Below, piece by piece: positions 25,401-34,639 of a DNA stretch of 64,000 nt; within the stretch, counting starts at the first letter, position 1; every line of letters begins with the position of its first letter. Under the pieces are notes generated by a model. It saw only the letters and a program-made list of their open reading frames with translations, ran no database searches and was not told the origin of the DNA. The DNA is from Gracilaria domingensis (lineage: Eukaryota > Rhodophyta > Florideophyceae > Gracilariales > Gracilariaceae): assembly GCA_022539475.1 (NCBI GenBank), contig VCMS01000167.1:1-64000 (forward strand). The letters are read 5' to 3'. Made by a program: the position numbers and the translations under genes.

Positions 25401-27486
25401 TCAAGGCTCGAGTGGTGGCTGGTGGTAATCATCAGACCTTTGGAGAGAACTACACATATGCACCAGTGGTTTCTTTCGGCATAGTACGTTTCTTCCTGTA
25501 CTTGACCTTATGTTTGCAAATGTACATTGCTCAGGTAGATGTGAAGACCGCATTCCTCAACGGCGATCTCGACGACGAAGTTTGGGTCATGTCACCGCGT
25601 GGTGTTCCAGGACATGGATCACGATGCTATAAGCTTCAAAAGGCAATGTATGGACTGAAGCAAGCAGATCTGGCCAGGCACATCAAGTTCACACGCGATC
25701 TTGCAGACATTGGTTTTGAAGAGCTGCCAAGCGCACCTTGCGTGTTCCGACGCGCCAGTGAACACAAAGGCTACGCCTACATTTTGTTGTACGTTGCCGA
25801 TCTGCTAATCTTTACTCCGTCCACAGAAGACCGATCTGGGATCTTGGAGGAGCTTAGGAGTCTGTACGAGATTCGGGTTGAAAATAAAGTGACGCTTGAT
25901 CTTGGTGTTGAACTTACTTGGATTGTAGACGACGATGATCGACTAACGGGTGTTCACCTTGGTCAACCCTTATACATTGAACGCATGCTTCCACGCTTTG
26001 GTCCGGACAACTCCAAGCCTGCTCGCAGTCCAATGGTAGAGTCATTCTTCTCCGGACTTGCGAAGGAGGAGAACAAATCAGCTCAGGATGTGCAGTTGTA
26101 CCAGCAGATGATCGGGTCTCTGCTGTACTTGGCACTTCGCACTCGCGTGGACATTTTTGCACCGGTACTCATTCTTGCTCGTTACCAAAGCAATCCAACG
26201 GCATACTGCCATAGAGCTGCGAAACGAGTGCTTTGCTGCCTACAGGGTACTCGGCATCATGGATTGAGCTACTGCGCCGGCTCGCTGGATATGGAGGCGT
26301 TTGTTGATTCAGACTTTGCTGGTGACAGGTCGGATCCGGGTATATGATCAGGTTCAGTTCTGCCGTGATGTTCTTCGGTGCGAAGAAGCAAGCTTCAGTT
26401 GCTTTGTCTACTGCAGAGGCTGAATACTATGCTCTGACCATGGCAGCGCAGGAGATTATGTGGATGAAACGCGTGCTGTCCGAACTTGATATGGGCATCA
26501 ATGGTGCAGTTCCTCTCCACTCGGACAACCAGGTTGCGATCGACTGGAGCGCAAGTGAACGGTGCCCGTCGGGTAGGGCTAAGCACATTGACGTGAAGCT
26601 GCATTTCATTAAGGACTTGGTAAAGGATTGTTTGATCGATGTGAAGTATGTGCCGAGTGAGTTGAACAACGCAGACATTCTCACCAAGCCCCTTGGTGGG
26701 TTAGGTGCCCAGGCAATCATGGAAAGGATTGGACTTGGCCAGGAACTCGAGGAGGAGTGTTGATGTTGGGTCATGGTCGAGTGCCTGTCAGTCCCTCAAA
26801 GGTGCTCCAAGTAGTTGGAACACAAAGTTGCAGGGGAGCATTGGCACTTTCGGGCACCCTCGCGCGAAAAGCGCATATGCGCCTCTCCGCAAACCCAACG
26901 TGATACTGCAATATGATTGGCTACTGCAAATGCGTGTATGCAACGTAGTTTGGAAAAGTGATTCTGGCTATATGGGTCAGGAGAGGCGGATGGCACAAGT
27001 GGTGCGCTGTGATTGGCTGGAGTTTGCTGGTGCTGGCCACTTATGCAGTAGCTGAGAATGTGCGAATACAGGCTATACTGGGCGGTTTTTGCAAGATGTG
27101 CGATTCTAGGCTATTGCGAAGGGTTTTGGAGCGAATGTGCGATTCTGAGCTGCGCGAGGGGGTTTGATGCGCCGGATTGAAAATGTTGATTTTTTGGGGC
27201 TACTAATGGATCATGGAGTTAGCATTGGATTTGGCGCAGTTTGATTTAGTTGTTTTGAATTCGTATTGTGATTTGCGCGCGCTTTCGTTGTCAAGGTGTA
27301 CACTTTGACAGCGTGTACTGTTCTGTCGCATGCAGCGACGGCGGCGGTGCGCGCTTAGTACTAGTAGGTTGCGATCGTCCCCGTTCACTAAACTCGGTCG
27401 AAGGCGGCCTAACCCCTTTCTTTGTCTTACCCATTTTGTTCACATCTTTTTCCTTTCTACTTCTCTATCCTGCGTTCGTTGCGTAA
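22447..27486 (+). mobile_element. Copia-B copy 1 (5' LTR not found)
   Basis: Plus-strand Copia-B with gag from about 22447 (RFHGKRGEDYSGDI, then CDFCDRDGHTQDRC knuckle near 23250), protease region near 23485, integrase at about 23880-24800 (HTDIIGPLTLSF, EHNAIAERINRT), reverse transcriptase at about 25380-26100 (FKARVVAGG, QVDVKTAFLNGDL, KAMYGLKQA, YVADLLIF) and RNase H to 26757 (STAEAEYYAL, DILTKPL). The 3' LTR is 26758-27486. No 5' LTR was recognised, so the copy looks 5'-truncated. It is broken, with about five breaks. Its 3' LTR is nearly identical to the solo LTR at 19518-21244, which suggests similar age. Confidence 0.87.
26758..27486 (+). repeat. Copia-B 3' LTR
   Basis: 729-bp LTR directly after the end of Copia-B pol. 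It contains the shared palindrome GCGCATATGCGC (26873-26884), GATTGGCTACTGCAAATG, and a second GATTGGCT near 27012. Its right edge cuts into the hairpin array: the first bases after it resemble the second half of one hairpin unit (27491-27503), so the element probably inserted into that array. Confidence 0.87.
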
Positions 27487-27490
27487 CTTG

Positions 27491-28074
27491 TATGCATGTC
27501 TGGGATATAGAAGAGCTGTTCGGTTCAGGAGGTTGAGTGTTTCATGCCTGAGTGTTTGTTTCATCGCTTTTGATGTTTCTTTTGCTCTTTGTTTCAATTT
27601 GTTGTCACTGGAAGGTTGCTATGCGTTCGGATGTCCGTTGTAAATGAAAGAGTTGTTTCACTCAGGAGGTTGAGTGTTTCATACCTGAGTGTGTACGACA
27701 TCGCTTTGTATGGACGGGGCCTGGAAGGTTGTCATTTTGCATGTCCAGGTTGCTTGTGTTCCAACTCTCTTTGTTTCTTACTCACGGGAAGTTGCTGTGA
27801 TTTTGCATGTCCGCAGTGTGAAGAGATTTGTTGAGTTGGAAGGTTGCTCCGCTTTGCATGTCCGGCTGTTAAGAAAGTAATGTTGAACCGGAAGGTTGCC
27901 ATTTGTCCCATGTCCGGTGTTCAGAAAATCGTCTTTGAACCAGAAGCTTGCGTGTGTTTGCATGTCTGGTTGAAGTACTGTGATTATGGTGCTCCGAGAG
28001 GTTGTTATGTGTTACATGCTCGGAGCAACATTTGTTTTCGGTGTCTAGAATGTTGTCCCTTGCGGACGTCTAGA
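27491..28074 (+). repeat. Tandem array of about ten hairpins with variable, self-complementary stems
   Basis: Units recur every 51-64 bp (51-54 bp in the last six). Each has a short stem around a loop starting AGGTTG or similar and ending CATG. Stems differ but both sides change together: TCAGG/CCTGA (27525-27551), CACTCAGG/CCTGAGTG (27659-27691), CCTGGA/TCCAGG (27720-27749), ACCGGA/TCCGGT (27887-27918), AACCAGA/TCTGGTT (27938-27971), GCTCCGAG/CTCGGAGC (27991-28026) and TCTAGA/TCTAGA (28044-28074). Units at 27609, 27787 and 27836 have weak or wobble stems. Half a unit remains at 27491-27503 beside the Copia-B LTR. Covariation argues for selection on RNA or DNA secondary structure. A 51-bp period also equals 17 codons, and one plus frame is open over most of the array with a single stop (27832-27834), so a repeat protein is an alternative. 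Confidence 0.75.
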
Positions 28075-28260
28075 TAGTCTGCGTTCTCGTTTTGCTGGTT
28101 AGCAGTCCAAAAATGCTAGTTTCGAAATGCTAGTTTTTCATATGTTAAATTGCACTTTCTGTAGTTTTCATTCGGAAGAAAAACTAGAGAAAACTACGAC
28201 TAATGAATGATTCCGAGGTGTGCTAAAGTATGCTATGTTTTTGATACTAGACATCTAAAA

Positions 28261-31200
28261 CTAGCAAGTATGAAAGATGGCAGAACCGTACCTCCAGTCC
28301 TCCACTTTTGCTAGTGCTCTAGGTTCTGGGCTTCCCATGTGGTCCGTTGGTGGACCACCCGAATGGGCTCTCTCACCTAGAGTGGGCCCATTGGCGTGGT
28401 CCACCAACGGACCACATGGGAAGCCAAGAGAAAGGACCAGTCCAGACCGAACGCAGCCAGCCTCCGAGAATACTACGGCTGGAACATTCACTTGCTGCAA
28501 TACCTCCTGAGCACCACCACCGCAACCGAATATCCTCAAAACACGATGATCAAACCCAGAACTCATCTTCACAACTTCTTCATCAGCTCTTGCATGTAAC
28601 CTCTTCTTTTGCACAGTCCACACACCTCAATCGCATTACCACAGAAAGCCGTAAACGGACACAAGGTTAGTAGCCATACTCAAAACAACCAAGAAACGTC
28701 TCTTCGATACCTGCAACTCTTACCTCTACATCTCTTTCAGTCCCAATCACCGTCCACACACTTTCATCGCGGCACCGCACAGAAACACACGCTGAAACAC
28801 AGTTAGTACCCGTAGTGCGCGCTGATTGAGGTTATAGCTGGAAAGGGAAGGTTGAGAGAAAGGATGGGGGGAATGAAAGGAAGTTCGCCAGCTCTGGCTC
28901 GGAATTTACTTGGAGGTGCTCGAGTCACCGCTTATATAGAACTACTTTGCGCAACCATCGCAAACCTCCAACTCCAAGCAATACTTAAACCACTAGCTAG
29001 AGACACTCAATACTACCAATCATCTCCTAACATAACATGGTAACACTCCCACACTATCATGGCAGCTTACAACAACAAAGCACAACAGTGCACAACAGTG
29101 CACAACAACTTACGTCCCTACACATAACCATGACCATGCACAGATTCACATAGTGCCAACACACTGTAATCCCTACACGACACCATAACAGTTACGTACA
29201 AGCTCACCAACAACACTTCACCACAAACTCACTCCAAGTCCTACGTCACCAACAACACCACACTGTAATCCTCTTGACAGCGCATCAACTCTTCACCATA
29301 GTGCCCAAGTTACACCAAGCTGTCCTACATGTCCACGTACATACGTGTGTACCCTGTGCATCATGTACAGTATGCCCAGTGTACTAGCTACACACGTGTA
29401 CCCCGGAAACAACCCATTAGCGCCACAACACTTGTACGAACCACAATGCATATGACCATTTGCAGTAGCCAATCAGAAGCCCGTTTCACGTTGAGATTGC
29501 GCAGAGGCGCATCTGCGCTTTTCCAAAGGCACCCTCCAAACAGCCCATGCTCCCCAGCACTTTTGGTTTTCAGTGACAGCACAGGGTCAACATCCAACAC
29601 CCCCCCTCTGTCACTCACTTCAAACTTCTATGTGGATCACTCCACCGGCTTTGCGGAACCTCTCGTGCTTCACTCGCGCAAGTGGCTTATTCAGCATGTC
29701 GGCAACCATGGAATCCGTCGGGCAGTAGAACAGGACAATCTACTTGGCCTGCAGAGCTTCTCGAGTGAAGTGGAACCGAATCTCAATGTGTTTGGTTCTC
29801 CTGTTTACCACTCCATTTCGAGCAAGGTCAATGCTGCCCTGGTTGTCAACATACATGGGAGTTGGTTCAACCAGCAGCTTCACAGACCCGTCTGCTTCCA
29901 TGCCAATCACACTGCCAATGCCGTTCCAAAGTCGCCTAAGCCAGATCGCCTCCTTGGTGCCAGAGCACAAGCTCACGTACTCAGCCTCTGCACTCGACAG
30001 AGCAACTACCTCCTGTTGACGAGACGACCACGACACAGCACCACCGCACATCATGAACAAGTATCCACTGGTGGACTTGAGGTTGGCAACATCGCCAGCC
30101 CAGTCAGAGTCTACATAGCCGTGCAGTTGCAAATCGGTGCTGGAGCCATACGTCAACCCGAACGTGGTAGTGCCATTGAGGTAGCGAAGAACACGCTTGA
30201 CCGCCTTCCAGTGAGTGTTTCCCGGCTTCTCAACATACTTGGCCAGCTTAGCCACAGCATATGAGATGTCTGGACGAGTTCCCACAGACAGATACATGAG
30301 GCAGCCAATCGCCTGACGATACGGTACATGCGTGAGCACTTCCTCCTCCACAGACAAGTCCACACCGCACTCCATAGGAGTGTCAACGGGTTTCCACAGC
30401 TGCATGCCAAATCGTTCCAGGACCTTGTTCGTGTACGCTGACTGAGTCAAGTACAGCTCTCGCTTGGTTCTGTCTCGATGGATTTCAAATCCAAGAACCA
30501 TGCGAGCTTCTTTGAGGTCCTTCATGCGGAAACGACTTGACAGCTCTGCCTTCACACGTTCCACGGTTTTCATGCTCGGACTCGCAATCAGCAAGTCGTC
30601 AACGTACAGAGCAATGATAACCAAGAAACCCAGTATGATCCCGGTGTAGACACACTCGTCTGCGTCATTCGGCTTGAGGTACATTTCACCAACAAGGAAG
30701 GCGTATATCTTGGCGTGCCACTGTCTTGGTGCTTGTCTAAGCTCATAGATTGCTTTCTTCAATCGGCACCTCAAGTCCTTCTTTCCCTGCTGTGTGAACC
30801 CCATTGGCTGCTCCATGTACACTGTCTCGTCAAGGTCACCGTTCAGAAAGGCAGTCTTCACCTCCATCTGGTGCAAGTGAAAGTCTCGTACGGCAGTCAC
30901 AGACAAGATCATTCTGATGGATGTGAACTTCACCACAGGTGCATAAGTCTCTGAGAAGTCCACACCCTCGATCTGCAGGAAGCCTCTTGCAACCACACGA
31001 GCCTTGTAACGCACTGTCGGTTCACCAGATGACGAAGCCTCATACTTCTGCACACACACCCACTTGGACGAAATCACGTTGCTGTCTGCTGGCCTTGGCA
31101 CTAGATCCCACGTGTCGTGCTCCATCAACGATTGATACTCACTCTTCATCGCCTTCTTCCAAGCTTCGGAATCAGGACGTGACACTGCGTCAGCGTACGA

Positions 31201-33966
31201 CGAAGGAGTATCATCACTGGCTGTAAGGAAAGCACTGGCACCACGCCACCATGAGGATGTCATTTTTCTCTGACGTGTGGATCTACGAAGGGGCTGCGTC
31301 TCTGGCACTCCTGGCTCATCATGTGTGTCTGGTGTGGTGTGTTCATCCGTACTGGCATTCGTGGTATTCTCGTGAGAAGCTGGTGCAGAAGGGTCATCTT
31401 CAGAATCATCGGTGGATGTGTCAGAGGTTGAGGATTCAGCAGATACCGACTTGTCGACCAAGTCGATATCCGCGTAGTCCTCGTGTTCAGAGTGCTCGTC
31501 ACTTTCAGTTCCAGAGCACTCGTCAAACCTCACATCTCGTGACACAATCACCTTCTTCTTCTGGCTGTCCCACAACTTGTATCCGTGGGAGCCTGAAGTG
31601 TACCCAATGAAGATGGCTTCCACTGCACGCTCTTCCAGCTCCTTCAACTTGTGATCAACCACCTTGTACCAGCAACGGCTACCAAACACACGCAGATTGC
31701 TCAGATCAGGCTTCTGTCCATGCCACAGCTCAAAGGGAGTCACGTCACTCGGAAGCGCTTTGCAGGTCACTCTGTTGCGCACATACACAGAAACATTCAG
31801 AGCCTCAACCCAAAAGCTTTTTGGCACATTCTTGTGATGCAACATCGACCTGACCAAGTCCATGAGTGTGCGATTGAACCTCTCGGCAAGCCCGTTTTGC
31901 TGTGGATTGTAAGGCACAGTTCGCTGATGCTCAATACCGTACTGCTCCAGTTTCTCGGAGAATCGATTGGACAGGTACTCACTACCGTTGTCTGTGCGCA
32001 AAGCACGCAGCACACTTTTACGAGCGGTGATGGTAAGCACCTTCCTGCCCATCTGGTTCTCCACAAACCTGAGCCACTTGATGAACATCCGGAACACCTC
32101 ATCCTTCGTCTTGAGCATGTACAGAAAGCAGTAACGGCTGTGGTCATCGATGAATGTGACAAAGTAGTGCGAGCCTCCCAAGGACTTCACGTTCACTGGA
32201 CCCGAAATATCGGAGTGTACCAGGTCCAGTACGTGTTCAGCTCGTTACGTACTGAATCTTCTGCTTCCATGTGTGGAAGTTATCCTCACCCAACTTCTCG
32301 ATCTTGAGCCCACTGAACGAATCCATGTTGGGAGAAGGAAACAGCGGAGCAAATCAAATACGGCGGTGGGAGGTAGACAGCAACGGCAAACAACGACAGC
32401 AAAAAACGACAGCAAACAACAGCAGCAAACAACAACAACAGCAAACAACAACAACGGCAAACAACAACAACAACAACAACAAAAACTTCAATAGTCGGGA
32501 CCACTGGCAGGAACTAAATTCCCAGTACCCTAGGGGATCGGACCCACAACACGGTCAACACACCAGACGCAACGACGAAAGGAGAGAGAAGGGAAAACAG
32601 CGAAGCGAGTGAACGGCGGTGAGGGAGAGCGGCTATAGACGAACGATAACGGCAGAGGTCAGCGGGGCTGGGCCCATAACCTGATGGAGGTTATAGCTGG
32701 AAAGGGAAGGTTGAGAAAAAGGATGGGGGGAATGAAAGGAAGTTCGCCAGCTCTGGCTCGGAATTTACTTGGAGGTGCTCGAGTCACCGCTTATATAGAA
32801 CTACTTTGCGCAACCATCGCAAACCTCCAACTCCAAGCAATACTTAAACCACTAGCTAGAGACACTCAATACTACCAATCATCTCCTAACATAACATGGT
32901 AACACTCCCACACTATCATGGCAGCTTACAACAACAAAGCACAACAGTGCACAACAGTGCACAACAACTTACGTCCCTACACATAACCATGACCATGCAC
33001 AGATTCACATAGTGCCAACACACTGTAATCCCTACACGACACCATAACAGTTACGTACAAGCTCACCAACAACACTTCACCACAAACTCACTCCAAGTCC
33101 TACGTCACCAACAACACCACACTGTAATCCTCTTGACAGCGCATCAACTCTTCACCATAGTGCCCAAGTTACACCAAGCTGTCCTACATGTCCACGTACA
33201 TACGTGTGTACCCTGTGCATCATGTACAGTATGCCCAGTGTACTAGCTACACACGTGTACCCCGGAAACAACCCATTAGCGCCACAACACTTGTACGAAC
33301 CACAATGCATATGACCATTTGCAGTAGCCAATCAGAAGCCCGTTTCACGTTGAGATTGCGCAGAGGCGCATATGCGCTTTTCCAAAGGCACCCTCCAAAA
33401 CAGCCCATGCTCCCCAGCACTTTTGGTTTTCAGTGACAGCACAGGGGCAACATCCAACACGCGCACAGCCCTTTCAATGCGATATCTCCCTACCTTTTCG
33501 AATTCTCCAGTTATCGTATCCAAACACACCTTCACGTCCCCATTCAAGAATCAAGACTCCGCAAGAAGCAGCAAGGAGACACACAGTTAGCAATCAGATA
33601 ACACACACGAACCTCTTGATTCATTCGTTTTACATACCTCTCCATGTCCTCCAGTCCGCTAATGCGACACATTCACCCTCCACTGCTTCACGATCGATGT
33701 TTTCTAGAGTTTTGACCCATGTTGAATATGAAAGTGAACGTTCCCGTTCGTATTCAACATGGACCGAAAATCTGCAAGCAGTAATTGGACACACAGTTAG
33801 TACATATACAACAAAAGTAAAACTCTCCTCGATAAGTTATTGTTACATACCTCTCCATGTCTTCCAGCCATGATAATGCGCCACCTTCACGGTCTACCGC
33901 TCCACCATCTACCCTCAACGCCCCCCCTGTGCCACAGTTTCCAATCCAATTCAATGGACGACCCAA
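28261..33966 (-). CDS. Host-like multi-exon gene; one intron holds a young Copia-A
   Basis: I do not recognise the product. The minus strand shows a run of short exons that stay open when read across introns with textbook signals. Intron 33772-33850 has GTATGT, GTACTAAC and TTGCAG. Intron 33557-33637 has GTATGT, TGCTAAC and GCGGAG. Intron 28792-33493 has GTAGGG, GTACTAAC and TTTCAG, and is about 60 bp long without the Copia-A copy it contains. Intron 28626-28723 has GTAAGA and CTACTAAC. Exons are about 134, 63 and 68 nt, with a last exon of about 365 nt ending in TAG at 28261. Exon ends resemble each other (ACTGGAGGACATGGAGAG and ACTGGAAGACATGGAGAG types), as if the exon-intron unit had been duplicated. 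The start is not found: the first exon (33851-33966) has no clear ATG. The acceptor of the last intron is uncertain. A pseudogene or a non-coding spliced RNA is possible. Confidence 0.45.
28329..28425. repeat. Long hairpin, about 40-bp arms
   Basis: Inverted repeat with arms 28329-28368 and about 28386-28425. The outer 30 bp, starting GGCTTCCCATGTGGTCC, match perfectly and the inner part has two or three mismatches. The loop is about 17 bases. It lies inside the putative last exon of the minus-strand gene and 250 bp from the hairpin array. It could be a small inverted-repeat insertion, a small-RNA precursor, or a structure in the transcript. Confidence 0.8.
29740..32196 (-). pseudogene. Copia-A copy 3 pol (integrase, RT, RNase H)
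   Basis: An open minus-strand frame of about 818 residues in the shortened Copia-A copy. It holds the integrase core (TFIDDHSRYCF, RTDNGSEYLS, QQNGLAERFNRT), the GYTSGSHGYKLWD C-terminal region, reverse transcriptase (KARVVARGF, VKTAFLNGDL, KAIYELRQAPRQW, YVDDLLIA) and RNase H (VALSSAEAEYVSL, VDNQGSIDLARN, RTKHIEIRFHF). It is the best-kept pol in the window and shows what the damaged copies have lost downstream. With gag mostly absent the element is non-autonomous. Confidence 0.88.
32664..32681 (-). promoter_or_regulatory. Copia-A primer-binding site (half-tRNA type)
   Basis: Immediately after the 5' LTR (minus strand) the sequence is GGTTATGGGCCCAGCCCC. This does not match a tRNA 3' end. 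It matches the anticodon-stem region of initiator tRNA-Met, which contains GGGCCCAUAACCC. Drosophila copia is known to prime reverse transcription from such a half-tRNA. The same motif is next to the LTRs of copy 2 (ending 11563) and, with one change, copy 1 (ending 4037). Confidence 0.7.
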
Positions 33967-34196
33967 AGTTCACTAAGCCAGAAGTAAAACCAAACCTAGC
34001 TGTTAGTCATTAGAACCTCGCTAATTAAGTTCTAAAACCGTCTCCAGTGAGAATTGTAGTACATTTCTCACTCGAACCGCACTTAGAGCGTGATTAGCGA
34101 AGTACCTTACGAGCGCGCACATGCGTTCCTAGAACCTTTGCTCGCTCTCCGTAAATCGCTCGCGTCAAACGGGGTCAGCAAGAACTAGATCCATAA
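33967..34196. other. Spacer upstream of the intron-rich gene
   Basis: About 230 bp of ordinary-looking sequence. On the minus strand there is a TGACTAAC and a following AG (about 33975-34015) that could be another branch point and acceptor, so the gene may extend further upstream, but no matching open exon was found before the LTR fragment begins. Confidence 0.4.
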
Positions 34197-34614
34197 TGTG
34201 TCAAGAGGATTACAGTTTGGTGTTGTTGGTGAGCTTGTACGTAACTGGTATGGTGTCATGTAGGGATTACAGTGTGTTGGCACTATGTAAATCTGTGCAT
34301 GGTCATGGTTATGTGTAAGCACGTAACTTGTTGTGCACTGTTGTGCACTGTTGTGCTTTGTTGTTGTAAGCTGCCATGATAGTGTGGGAGTGTTTCCATG
34401 TTATGTTAGAAGGTGATTGGTAGTATTGAGTGTCTCTAGCTAGTGGTTTAGGTATTGCTTGGAGCTGGAGTCGTGCGATGGTTGCGCAAAATAGTTGTAT
34501 ATAAGCCGTGACTCGAACACCTCCAAGTAAATTCCGAGCCTAGAGCTGGCGAACTTCCCTTGCATCCCCCCTTCCTTCCTCATGTCAACTTTCCGATCTC
34601 AGCTATAACCGCTA
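34197..34614 (+). repeat. A-type LTR fragment (3' half)
   Basis: 418 bp matching the downstream half of A-type LTRs, from the TGTCAAGAGG segment through the TGCACTGTTGTGC tract, a TATATAAG box (about 34498) and the GCTATAACC 3' end. The first half is missing. A short echo of the LTR start (AGCACAGGATCAATATCCAAC, 34618-34638) follows at once, which suggests that more than one rearrangement occurred here. Confidence 0.8.
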
Positions 34615-34639
34615 AAAAGCACAGGATCAATATCCAACA

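Larger units (their letters stand above)
28823..33459 (-). mobile_element. Copia-A copy 3: young, complete-ended, internally shortened
   Basis: 4637-bp minus-strand element with LTRs 28823-29599 and 32682-33459. By eye they differ at about five places (about 99% identical), so this is the youngest element in the window. A perfect CGCGC target duplication flanks it (28818-28822 and 33460-33464). A polypurine tract (seven G on the minus strand) abuts the 3' LTR near 29600, and the primer-binding site abuts the 5' LTR. The ends look whole, but the interior lacks most of gag and the protease, so it could not have moved without help. It sits in an intron of the minus-strand gene and in the same orientation. 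Confidence 0.93.

Noticed and set aside
27491-28074. Hairpin array as a CRISPR array
   Set aside because: Spacing and the conserved loop look array-like at first, but the repeats are not identical, the variable parts are the stems rather than spacers, and the DNA is eukaryotic.
27589-28077. Cys-rich 17-residue repeat protein on the plus strand
   Set aside because: The frame is open for long stretches but has an in-frame stop at 27832-27834, irregular unit lengths in the left half, and no start signal. Stem pairing explains the pattern better. Kept only as an alternative.
30715-32307. Plus-strand frames across the Copia-A pol regions
   Set aside because: They are mirror frames of the strongly coding minus-strand pol and recur identically in every Copia-A copy.
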